A stretch of DNA of 23,352 nucleotides, from NCBI GenBank assembly GCA_044508495.1, contig JBIQHP010000025.1, positions 1-23,352 of the forward strand. The letters run 5' to 3'. A model generated the notes under the pieces. The model was given only the letters and a program-made list of their open reading frames with translations. It did not search any database and was not told the origin of the DNA. This stretch comes from Terrimesophilobacter sp044508495. GTDB lineage: Bacteria > Actinomycetota > Actinomycetes > Actinomycetales > Microbacteriaceae. Each line of letters starts with the position of its first letter. The first letter of the stretch is position 1. Position numbers and translations under genes: made by a program. This document shows positions 1-5,946 of the stretch, piece after piece.

Positions 1-658
1 CGTCGGCGGCCGCACTGAGGTAGTGACCGGATGCGGCGGTCGTCGCCGGAAGCAGCCGCAGCGCCCGGCGGGCGAGGGTCCTGGCCGCGCGGGCCCGGCC
101 GGCGGCCTGGAGGCCGGCCAGCACTCCGACGATGACGTCGTCGCCGCTCGGCGTCGTACCCGGCCCCGCGCCGACGAGTCCGCGCAGGAGCTCGCCGTCC
201 ACGTCCCCGGCGAGGGCCTGTCCTGCGAGCCGCGGGGCCAGCCGCCGGAGCGGGTCGGGGCTCGGGAGGGCGGGGGAGGGCGGGAGCGCGTCGAGCGCGC
301 CGAGGAGCGCGTGAGCCGCCGGAGCGGGGATCGCCCGTTCGCCGAGCGAGAGGTCGACCGCCTCGGCGGCCGAGGGGGCATTCCAGGCCGCGAGGTCGAC
401 GAGATCGGAACGGTTCCTGGCGAGCAGGGCGCGCAGGCGCGCGAACTCCGGGGCGTCGAGGCTCGCCCCGCCGGGCATGACCCCGGCGCCCGCGGTCGTG
501 AGGATCACGAGGGCGCCGCCGTCGCCTGCGAGGGTTTCGAGCACGATCGCCGATTGTCCGAGATGGACTATTCGCAGGGGAGCAGGTGCGAGGGCACCGG
601 CCACGCTCGCGTCCGTCCGCATCCGCCGCGGAGCAGGAATCCTTGCCGTCCTCGCCAT
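1..658 (-). CDS. DUF2877 / AllH-like protein (3' part cut by window edge)
   Basis: This reading frame is open from ATG at 658 to the left edge (219 codons visible, no stop), so the C-terminal part is missing. Residues 163-174 read GAGPGTTPSGDD, followed by a hydrophobic VIVGVLAGL; this GxGPGxTPxGDD block is the hallmark of DUF2877, the family of E. coli YlbF/AllH. AllH has been reported as one subunit of the oxamate carbamoyltransferase of allantoin degradation, together with FdrA (AllF) and YlbE (AllG). The divergent PucR-type regulator supports a purine/ureide role. The partner subunits would lie beyond the left edge and are not seen. The ATG at 658 is preferred because a TACTAT -10 element sits 8 nt upstream; ATG at 622 is an alternative. 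Family membership is fairly sure, the enzymatic role is inferred. Confidence 0.72.
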   Translation of the reverse strand, partial: MARTARIPAPRRMRTDASVAGALAPAPLRIVHLGQSAIVLETLAGDGGALVILTTAGAGVMPGGASLDAPEFARLRALLARNRSDLVDLAAWNAPSAAEAVDLSLGERAIPAPAAHALLGALDALPPSPALPSPDPLRRLAPRLAGQALAGDVDGELLRGLVGAGPGTTPSGDDVIVGVLAGLQAAGRARAARTLARRALRLLPATTAASGHYLSAAAD

Positions 659-672
659 ACTTAGGAATAGTA
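659..672 (-). promoter_or_regulatory. Leaderless promoter of the AllH-like gene
   Basis: On the minus strand TACTAT (672 to 667) matches the actinobacterial TANNNT -10 element. It is followed by 8 nt and then the ATG at 658, so transcription probably starts at or next to the A of the start codon. No clear -35 is seen. Confidence 0.45.
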
Positions 673-687
673 GGGCGCAGAGCGACG

Positions 688-725
688 CCCGGGCCCGGTC
701 CTGAATGGACGACAGTAGGCCCGGG
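688..725. promoter_or_regulatory. Paired inverted repeat in the AllH/PucR divergent promoter region (candidate operator)
   Basis: CCCGGGCC at 688-695 and its exact reverse complement GGCCCGGG at 718-725 lie in the 94-bp divergent spacer. Their centres are 30 bp apart, about three helical turns, a geometry suited to a dimeric or tetrameric regulator such as the adjacent PucR protein. In such GC-rich DNA a chance match is possible. Confidence 0.3.
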
Positions 726-752
726 GATTGGCCGAAAGAGACAGGGTTCACC

Positions 753-2246
753 ATGGGTGCGATCACCGTCCGGGAGGTGCTGACCCTTCCGGCGCTGCGC
801 GGCAACTTCGTCGTCGCGGGGCACGATGGGCTCGACCGGGCCGTCACGGGGGTCAATGTCATGGAGGTCCCCGACATCGAGTCCTTCGTCAAGCAGGGGG
901 AGCTGCTGCTCACGACGGCCTACCCACTGCGGGAGCATCCCGAGGAGCTCGCCGTGCTCGTGCGCACCCTCGCGAGACTCGGGCTCGCGGCCCTCGCCGT
1001 CAAGACCGGCCGATACCTGGAGAAGCTCCCCGACGAGGCGCTCGCCGTCGCGGACGGACTCGGCCTCCCCGTCGTCCTGCTCGCCGAGGACACCTCCTTC
1101 AACGAGGTCATCGGGGCCGTGCTCGCGGTCGTGCTCACCGAGTACGGCGCGGAGCCGGCCGGCGCCGAGGCGATCCGGGAACGCCTCACCGGCGTCGCCC
1201 TGGCCGGCGGTGGCCTCAGGGAGATCGCGAGGACGCTCGCCGGCGCGCTCGACCGGCAGGTGAGCATCCTCGACCCGGAGGGCGCCGTGCTCGGCCATGG
1301 AGGAGAGCTCCCGCCGGGGGCCGGGCCCGGGCCGTGGTCGTTCCCGGTGACCGTGGGCGGCGTCGAGCGGGGCCGCGTCGTCGTGAGCGGCGAGGACGAG
1401 CCGACGCTCGGGCAGCGGCGGCTCGTGCGCCAGGCCTGCTTCGCCGCGGGCATGCACATCGCCCAGGCGCTCGCGAGCCTCGAGCTCGATCGGCAGATGC
1501 GCGTGCTCTTCCTCGAGGAGCTCGTCGCGGGCAAGGCCGTCGAGGAGTCGCTCGTCCGCGAGCGATCCAGGCTCTTCGGCTGGGACTTCCGCTCCGAGCA
1601 CGCCGTGGTCCTCGCGCGGCCGGAGAGGGAGCTCTCGGATGCCGCGGTCGCCCGCGCGAGCCGGACGGCCCTTCCGCACGGCGCGCTCGCCTGGGCGAGG
1701 GGCCAGGAGGTCGTCGCCATCGTGCCCGCGCAGACCATCCCGGACGGCGCTGCGCCCTGGCCGGTGGCGGTCCGGTGGAGCGAGTCGCTGCGGAAGCTCG
1801 GCGGCGGCGAGGTCGTCGTCGCGACCGGGAGCCTCGCCCGCTCCGCCGCGGAGCTCGGCGCCTCGCACGCGGCAGCGCGGGAGTCCCTCGCGATCGCGCA
1901 GGCGACCGGTCGTCCGAACGTGCGCCACGACCTCCTCACGCTCGAGCGGGTCATCCTCTCGGTGCCGGGCGAGCTGCTCGCCGAGCTCGTCGAGCGCGAG
2001 CTCGGCCCGATCGCGGCCGCCGACCACGCCAACGGCTCCGACCTCTGCGCGACGCTCGAGATGTTCCTCGGCACGGGCAACGCGGCGGATGCGGCACGCC
2101 GGCTCTTCATCCACTACAACACCATGAAGCACCGGATGGCCCGCATCGCCGAGCTCAGCCCCGCCGACCTGCACGACCCGCGGGCGCGACTCAGGCTCTC
2201 CTTCGCCCTCCAGGCGAGGAAGCTCGTGGGCGACTCCACTCGCTAG
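753..2246 (+). CDS. PucR family transcriptional regulator
   Basis: A 497-residue protein with the PucR architecture. The N-terminal purine catabolism regulatory domain spans about residues 5-125 (VREVLTLPALRGNFVVAG at the start, then the VMEVPDIESFVKQGELLLTT block). A middle GGDEF-like region follows, and a C-terminal PucR-type helix-turn-helix lies near residues 430-490 (FLGTGNAADAARRLFIHYNT then MKHRMARIAEL). Such proteins usually control purine, ureide or amino-acid catabolic genes in response to a metabolite. The neighbouring divergent AllH-like gene makes purine/allantoin degradation the likely target. The ATG at 753 is chosen over the in-frame ATG at 705 because the family begins a few residues before this conserved block and the extra 16 residues look non-coding. 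The ribosome binding site is weak (ACAGGG). The stop codon overlaps the -10 element of the next gene. Confidence 0.88.
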   Translation: MGAITVREVLTLPALRGNFVVAGHDGLDRAVTGVNVMEVPDIESFVKQGELLLTTAYPLREHPEELAVLVRTLARLGLAALAVKTGRYLEKLPDEALAVADGLGLPVVLLAEDTSFNEVIGAVLAVVLTEYGAEPAGAEAIRERLTGVALAGGGLREIARTLAGALDRQVSILDPEGAVLGHGGELPPGAGPGPWSFPVTVGGVERGRVVVSGEDEPTLGQRRLVRQACFAAGMHIAQALASLELDRQMRVLFLEELVAGKAVEESLVRERSRLFGWDFRSEHAVVLARPERELSDAAVARASRTALPHGALAWARGQEVVAIVPAQTIPDGAAPWPVAVRWSESLRKLGGGEVVVATGSLARSAAELGASHAAARESLAIAQATGRPNVRHDLLTLERVILSVPGELLAELVERELGPIAAADHANGSDLCATLEMFLGTGNAADAARRLFIHYNTMKHRMARIAELSPADLHDPRARLRLSFALQARKLVGDSTR

Positions 2247-2260
2247 ACTGTGCCCTTGTG
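2244..2260 (+). promoter_or_regulatory. Leaderless promoter of the phosphatidyltransferase gene
   Basis: TAGACT at 2244-2249 contains the TAG stop codon of the PucR gene and ends 8 nt before the GTG start at 2258. There is no Shine-Dalgarno sequence before that GTG. This is the spacing expected for a transcript that starts at the start codon. Confidence 0.5.
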
Positions 2261-2875
2261 GCGGCCGAGACGACCAACCGGGTGAGCTCGCGGATCTTCA
2301 CGATCCCGAACATCCTGAGCTTCGTGCGCCTGGCTCTCGTGCCGGTGTTCCTCGTCCTCGTCATCATGGGCGAGGACGTTCTCGCCCTCGTCGTGCTGGT
2401 GGTCTCGAGCGCCACCGACTTCCTCGACGGGCTGCTCGCCAGGAGGCTCGACCAGGTCACCCGGCTCGGCCAGCTGCTCGATCCGGCCGCCGACCGGCTC
2501 TTCATCTTCGCGACGCTCATCGGCCTCGCGGTCCGGGGCATCGTGCCCTGGTGGCTCGTGACGATCGTCGTCGGGCGCGACGTGCTCCTCCTCGTGCTTG
2601 GCATCGTCCTCGCCAACTTCGGCTACGGCCCGCTGCCCGTCCACCACCTCGGCAAGATCGCGACCTTCTGCCTCTTCTACGCGCTCCCGATCCTCATGAT
2701 CGGCCAGGCCTTCCCCGTCGCGGCCCCGGTCAGCGCGCCCCTCGGCTGGGCGTTCGCCCTGTGGGGCGCCTTCCTCTACTGGTGGGCGGGCGTGATCTAT
2801 ATCGTGGAGACCCTCAGGGTCATCAGAATTCCGAGGGTCGTGGAGCCCGCCGGATCGGATACTCTAGGTGGCTAG
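2258..2875 (+). CDS. CDP-alcohol phosphatidyltransferase (PgsA2/cardiolipin-synthase-like)
   Basis: A 205-residue membrane enzyme that would transfer a phosphatidyl group from CDP-diacylglycerol to an alcohol (glycerol-3-phosphate or phosphatidylglycerol) in phospholipid synthesis. The full family motif is present: Asp54, Asp57-Gly58, Ala61-Arg62, Gly71, Asp75 and Asp79. These four aspartates bind metal and catalyse transfer. About five or six hydrophobic segments are visible, for example residues 20-36, 40-55, 82-100 and 105-120. The GTG at 2258 fits the TAGACT -10 element just upstream, and the protein then starts close to the conserved FTIPNILSFVRL block. It sits immediately before the GarA gene, as pgsA2 (Rv1822) lies near garA in mycobacteria. 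The exact acceptor alcohol cannot be read from sequence. Confidence 0.87.
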   Translation: MAAETTNRVSSRIFTIPNILSFVRLALVPVFLVLVIMGEDVLALVVLVVSSATDFLDGLLARRLDQVTRLGQLLDPAADRLFIFATLIGLAVRGIVPWWLVTIVVGRDVLLLVLGIVLANFGYGPLPVHHLGKIATFCLFYALPILMIGQAFPVAAPVSAPLGWAFALWGAFLYWWAGVIYIVETLRVIRIPRVVEPAGSDTLGG

Positions 2876-2886
2876 GGAGGACGAGG

Positions 2887-3363
2887 ATGGGCATGTCGAG
2901 CACAGGTGATCCGCAACCCGGGGACGTGCCTCGCGACGACGACACGACCGCCCACTTCAGCGAGGAGTTCGAGGCGCAGCTCGCCGCCATGGACGGCGAG
3001 CTCTCGCCGGAGGAGCACGAGGCGATCGCCGCGCTGCCCTCGGGATCGGCCCTTCTCGTGGTGAGACGCGGGCCCAACATCGGCGCGCGGTTCCTTCTGG
3101 ACGCGGACGTCACGACCGCGGGGCGGCATCCGGATGCCGACGTCTTCCTCGACGACGTCACGGTCTCGAGGCGCCACACCGAGTTCCTCCGCCACGGGAC
3201 CGCGTTCGAACTGCGCGATCTCGGCTCCCTCAACGGGACCTACTTCGACGGCGTCCGCGTCGACTCCGCACTCCTCACCGACGGCGCCGAGGTCCAGATC
3301 GGGAAGTTCCGGCTGACCTTCTACGCCTCCCGCGTCGACCTGGCTCGTATGGCACGCGGCTAG
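2887..3363 (+). CDS. garA: GarA/OdhI-type FHA domain regulator
   Basis: A 158-residue protein closely resembling mycobacterial GarA and corynebacterial OdhI. These inhibit the E1 subunit of 2-oxoglutarate dehydrogenase (and, for GarA, act on glutamate metabolism) until phosphorylated by Ser/Thr kinases. The core SALLVVRRGPNIGARFLLDA is followed by FHA phosphopeptide-binding residues Gly79-Arg80, Ser94-Arg95-Arg96-His97 and Asn116-Gly117-Thr118. Upstream, Thr20-Thr21 in an acidic stretch (DDDTTAHFSEEF) correspond to the twin-threonine site phosphorylated in GarA/OdhI, although the usual ETTSVF context is altered. ATG 2887 has a GGGAGG site about 6 nt upstream; ATG 2893 is less well placed. It overlaps the next gene by one base, so the two are surely co-transcribed. 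Confidence 0.92.
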   Translation: MGMSSTGDPQPGDVPRDDDTTAHFSEEFEAQLAAMDGELSPEEHEAIAALPSGSALLVVRRGPNIGARFLLDADVTTAGRHPDADVFLDDVTVSRRHTEFLRHGTAFELRDLGSLNGTYFDGVRVDSALLTDGAEVQIGKFRLTFYASRVDLARMARG

Positions 3364-4064
3364 TGGCAGCATCGACCGCACAGGCAAGGACGCCTGCACC
3401 TCAGAACCTCCTCAGCATCGGGCAGGTGCTCGCGAGACTGCGCCCAGAGTTCCCCGACCTCACGCCCTCGAAACTGCGCTTCCTGGAGGAGCGGCAGCTC
3501 ATCAGCCCGGCACGCACCGAGTCCGGGTACCGCAAGTTCTCGTCCACCGACATGGACCGGCTGCGCTTCGTCCTCACGATGCAGCGCGATCACTACCTCC
3601 CTCTCAAGATCATCCGCAGCTATCTCGACGAGCTCGATGCCGGCGGCCAGCCCGAGCTGCCGGGCAGCGCGACGGGACCCATCCCGACGATCCTGCCGAC
3701 CGAGAGGCGGTATCAGCGCGACGAGCTCGTCCGTGAGGCGGGAGCGACCCCGCAGCTGCTGGGCGACGCGGTGTCGGCCTCGCTCATCGTCCCCGCGGAG
3801 CTCTACGGCGAGCCGGTTCTCGCGGTCCTGCGGGCCCTCGTCGAACTGCAGCGCTCGGGCATCGAGCCGCGCCACCTGCGCGGGTTCCGTGCTTCGGCGG
3901 AGCGCGAGCTCGGGCTCATCGAGAGCGCGCTCATCCCGGTCGCCAGACGGAAGGACGCCTCGAGCCGGGCGAAGGCGAGCGAGCTCGCGAGGGAGATCGC
4001 CGGGCAGCTCGAGATCGTGCGCAGCAGTCTCATCCGCTCCGCCCTCTCGAGGCTCGACGGCTGA
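3363..4064 (+). CDS. ftsR: MerR family regulator FtsR
   Basis: A 233-residue MerR-type regulator. Residues 17-90 form the winged helix (SIGQVLARLRPEF, KLRFLEERQLISPAR, SGYRKFSSTDMDRLRFVLTM, RDHYLPLKIIRSYLDEL). The long C-terminal part carries helices suited to dimerisation and has no obvious metal-binding cysteines. The wording DHYLPLKII and the position directly after garA match Rv1828 of M. tuberculosis and Cg1631 (FtsR) of C. glutamicum; the latter activates ftsZ expression. The GTG start at 3363 overlaps the garA TAG stop (TAGTG), so translation is likely coupled. A role in division control is inferred from homology. The division genes at the right edge are possible targets but no binding site was identified. 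Confidence 0.85.
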   Translation: MAASTAQARTPAPQNLLSIGQVLARLRPEFPDLTPSKLRFLEERQLISPARTESGYRKFSSTDMDRLRFVLTMQRDHYLPLKIIRSYLDELDAGGQPELPGSATGPIPTILPTERRYQRDELVREAGATPQLLGDAVSASLIVPAELYGEPVLAVLRALVELQRSGIEPRHLRGFRASAERELGLIESALIPVARRKDASSRAKASELAREIAGQLEIVRSSLIRSALSRLDG

Positions 4065-4091
4065 GACCTGCCCCTCACCGGAGACGGGGAG

Positions 4092-4097
4092 TAGACT
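4092..4097 (+). promoter_or_regulatory. Candidate -10 element before the second MerR gene
   Basis: TAGACT in the 174-bp gap between the two MerR genes matches the -10 elements used elsewhere in this window. It would give a leader of about 135 nt before ATG 4239. No convincing -35 is visible. Confidence 0.35.
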
Positions 4098-4126
4098 GAA
4101 GGTTCGCGGATTCGACACGCCGGGAG

Positions 4127-4191
4127 CATTCCGCCGGATGTCGTTGCCTGACGACGAGCCCGTGGGTACCGTGGAGGCTGCAGGCGGAATG
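4127..4191 (+). repeat. 9-bp perfect inverted repeat in the leader of the second MerR gene
   Basis: CATTCCGCC (4127-4135) and GGCGGAATG (4183-4191) are exact reverse complements separated by 47 nt. If transcribed from the candidate start near 4104 they could form a long-range stem in the 5' leader. A 22-codon open frame (ATG 4138 to TGA 4206, product starting MSLPDDEPVGTVEAAGG) lies largely inside it. Either element could be fortuitous. Confidence 0.35.
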
Positions 4192-4238
4192 AGTCGCTGG
4201 ACGTGAGACGAAGTCGCCACAGGCCGGAAGGGCACGCC

Positions 4239-4790
4239 ATGACGGAACTCAGCAGTCGCAGCGAGGACTCGCGCTACGACCTCGGCCTGCTCTTCATGGA
4301 CGGACTCCCGGAGCTCGACGACAGTGCGGGCTACCGCGGCGCGGTCGCCGCACGAGCGGCCGGCATCAGCTACCGCCAACTGGACTACTGGGCGAGGACC
4401 GGGCTCGTCGAGCCGACCGTGCGCGGTGCGGCCGGATCCGGTTCGCAGCGCCTCTACGGATTCCGCGACATCCTCGTCCTCAAGCTCGTCAAGAGGCTGC
4501 TCGACACGGGCATCTCGCTGCAGCAGATCCGCACCGCCGTGAACCAGCTCCGTGAGGCGGGGGTCAGCGATCTCGCCCAGACGACGCTCATGAGCGACGG
4601 CGCGAGCGTCTACCTCTGCACCTCGGACGACGAGGTCATCGACCTCGTGAGCCGGGGCCAGGGCGTCTTCGGCATCGCCGTGGGCAAGGTCCTGCGCGAG
4701 GTCGAGAACAGCCTCGTCGAGCTCGACTCCGTCAAGGGCGAGGACCCCGCCGACGAGCTCGCCGCGCGCCGCGCCACGAGGGCGTCCTAA
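4239..4790 (+). CDS. MerR family regulator, Rv1830 (ResR) type
   Basis: A 183-residue regulator with a MerR helix-turn-helix at about residues 31-105 (YRGAVAARAAGISYRQLDYW, ARTGLVEPTVR, QRLYGFRDILVLKLVKRLLD, GISLQQIRTAVNQLRE). It is followed by a short conserved effector/dimer region (SDGASVYLCTSDDEVIDLVSRG, FGIAVGKVLREVENSL). This arrangement and the position after garA and an Rv1828/FtsR homologue match M. tuberculosis Rv1830, implicated in growth and division control and called ResR in drug-resilience work. The DUF151 nuclease gene that separates the two MerR genes in mycobacteria (Rv1829) is absent here. ATG 4239 has GGAAGG about 7 nt upstream. The gene ends tail to tail with the ParA gene. 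Confidence 0.82.
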   Translation: MTELSSRSEDSRYDLGLLFMDGLPELDDSAGYRGAVAARAAGISYRQLDYWARTGLVEPTVRGAAGSGSQRLYGFRDILVLKLVKRLLDTGISLQQIRTAVNQLREAGVSDLAQTTLMSDGASVYLCTSDDEVIDLVSRGQGVFGIAVGKVLREVENSLVELDSVKGEDPADELAARRATRAS

Positions 4791-4811
4791 CCGCCCAGCC
4801 GCCCGGACGGC

Positions 4812-5804
4812 CTAGCCGAACAACCGCCCGAAGGGGTCGGTCTCCTCCGGTGGCTGCCGGGGCGGCTGTGCGAAGGGGTTCTGCAGGTGCTCGGGCTGCG
4901 GCGCTGGGCTCTGAGGCCGTTCCGCGCGCGGCTGGCCAGGTCGCTGTCGCTGCTCGGGCTGCTGCTCGGGCTGCCACTCGGGCTGCCGCTCTGGCTCGTC
5001 GAACGACATGCCGCCGGCCGCGATGCGCCCGGCCCGGATCACCCGGTCGAGCAACTGGTCGAAGTTCCGGGCCATCTCCTGCGCGCTCTCGCCCGGCCAG
5101 ACGTGGAGGGGCTTCGCGGCGCCCTGCGCCTGCTGCAGCGAGGTGCGCTCCGGCAGCTGAGGGCTCAGCACGAGCGGGCCGAACATCTCCCTGAGCTCGT
5201 TGATGCGGAACTGATGCTCGAGCGACTGGGCCTTCGCACGGTTGACGATGATGCCGAGGGGCTGGAGCCGGGGCGAGAGCCCGCGACGGATCTCCTCGAT
5301 CGCCCGGAGCGCCCGGTCGGCGGCGGCGACCGAGAACAGGCCGGGCTCGGTCACGATCGTCACGCGGTCGCTCGCCGCCCAGGCCGTGCGCGTGAGCGCG
5401 TTGAGCGACGGCGCGGAGTCGATGAGCACGAGATCGTAGTCGGCCTCGACGTGGGCGAGCGCCTCCTCGAGCTTCCAGATGTCCCGGATGCTGGGGTGCG
5501 GCCCGTCGAAGTTGATCGCCGACGGGCTTCCGATGAGGACGTCGATCTTGCCCGGCCGGCCGCGCGTCCAACCACTCGGCGCGATCGCCGCCCGCACGAC
5601 CTTCTCCTTGGGGGAGGCGAGCACGTCGGCGATGTTGAGGTGGCCCGACACGCTGATGTCCATCCCCGTCGAGACGTCCGATTGCGGATCCAGGTCGACG
5701 ACGAGGGTGCGAAGGCCCCGGGCGAACGCCGCCGAGGTCAATCCCAGCGTCACGGTCGTCTTCCCGACTCCTCCCTTGAGGGAGCTGACGCTGAGTACGT
5801 GCAC
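4812..5804 (-). CDS. ParA/MinD family P-loop ATPase
   Basis: A 330-residue ATPase of the ParA family. From GTG 5804 it reads MHVLSVSSLKGGVGKTT, a deviant Walker A with signature Lys10 and Walker Lys15. Walker A' is VVDLDPQSD (residues 35-43), and the switch II region reads YDLVLIDSAPSLNALT. Family members form ATP-dependent dimers on DNA or membrane and position chromosomes, plasmids or protein complexes. There is no parB or parS nearby, so this is probably not the chromosomal segregation ParA. The last ~65 residues are low-complexity, rich in Pro, Gln and Glu with tandem PExQ units. The ORF is open further upstream to 6104, but GTG 5804 fits the family start and the TATCGT -10 element 8 nt before it. 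Its cargo is unknown. Confidence 0.85.
   Translation of the reverse strand: MHVLSVSSLKGGVGKTTVTLGLTSAAFARGLRTLVVDLDPQSDVSTGMDISVSGHLNIADVLASPKEKVVRAAIAPSGWTRGRPGKIDVLIGSPSAINFDGPHPSIRDIWKLEEALAHVEADYDLVLIDSAPSLNALTRTAWAASDRVTIVTEPGLFSVAAADRALRAIEEIRRGLSPRLQPLGIIVNRAKAQSLEHQFRINELREMFGPLVLSPQLPERTSLQQAQGAAKPLHVWPGESAQEMARNFDQLLDRVIRAGRIAAGGMSFDEPERQPEWQPEQQPEQRQRPGQPRAERPQSPAPQPEHLQNPFAQPPRQPPEETDPFGRLFG
4947..4994 (-). repeat. 12-bp tandem repeat encoding PExQ units in the ParA tail
   Basis: Four 12-bp units (on the plus strand TCGCTGCTCGGG, CTGCTGCTCGGG, CTGCCACTCGGG, CTGCCGCTCTGG) encode the tetrapeptide series PERQ, PEWQ, PEQQ, PEQR in the disordered C-terminal tail. Such short in-frame repeats change copy number easily. 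Confidence 0.7.
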
Positions 5805-5818
5805 GAGTAAAGACGATA
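5805..5818 (-). promoter_or_regulatory. Leaderless promoter of the ParA-family gene
   Basis: On the minus strand TATCGT (5818 to 5813) is followed by 8 nt and GTG 5804. The only purine-rich stretch (AAGG) lies about 14 nt from the GTG, too far for a normal ribosome binding site. Confidence 0.42.
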
Positions 5819-5896
5819 CCTTCACTAGTCTGAAAGAACCTAAATCTTCGCCTCGACGACGACCGAAGCTCTGCCGCAGCCGTCCCGTGCCGGAAC

Positions 5897-5902
5897 TATC
5901 CT
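5897..5902 (+). promoter_or_regulatory. Candidate -10 element of the pyruvate carboxylase gene
   Basis: TATCCT lies 44 nt before the GTG start and would give a leader of about 38 nt that includes the GGGAGG ribosome binding site near 5935. The -35 region is not recognisable. Confidence 0.4.
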
Positions 5903-5946
5903 TGGACGGCCCGCACGTCCGGGGAACATCCGAAGGGAGGACAGCC

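Noticed and set aside
23..664. 213-residue open frame on the plus strand at the left edge
   Set aside because: The opposite strand carries the DUF2877 signature block in a continuous frame; this frame is Arg/Gly-rich with no family resemblance.
705..752. Upstream ATG (705) as start of the PucR gene
   Set aside because: The added residues are not family-like and include the candidate inverted-repeat operator; ATG 753 starts just before the conserved block.
5479..5946. In-frame upstream extension of pyruvate carboxylase
   Set aside because: It is antisense to the ParA gene and lacks similarity; GTG 5947 has a good ribosome binding site and the family N-terminus.
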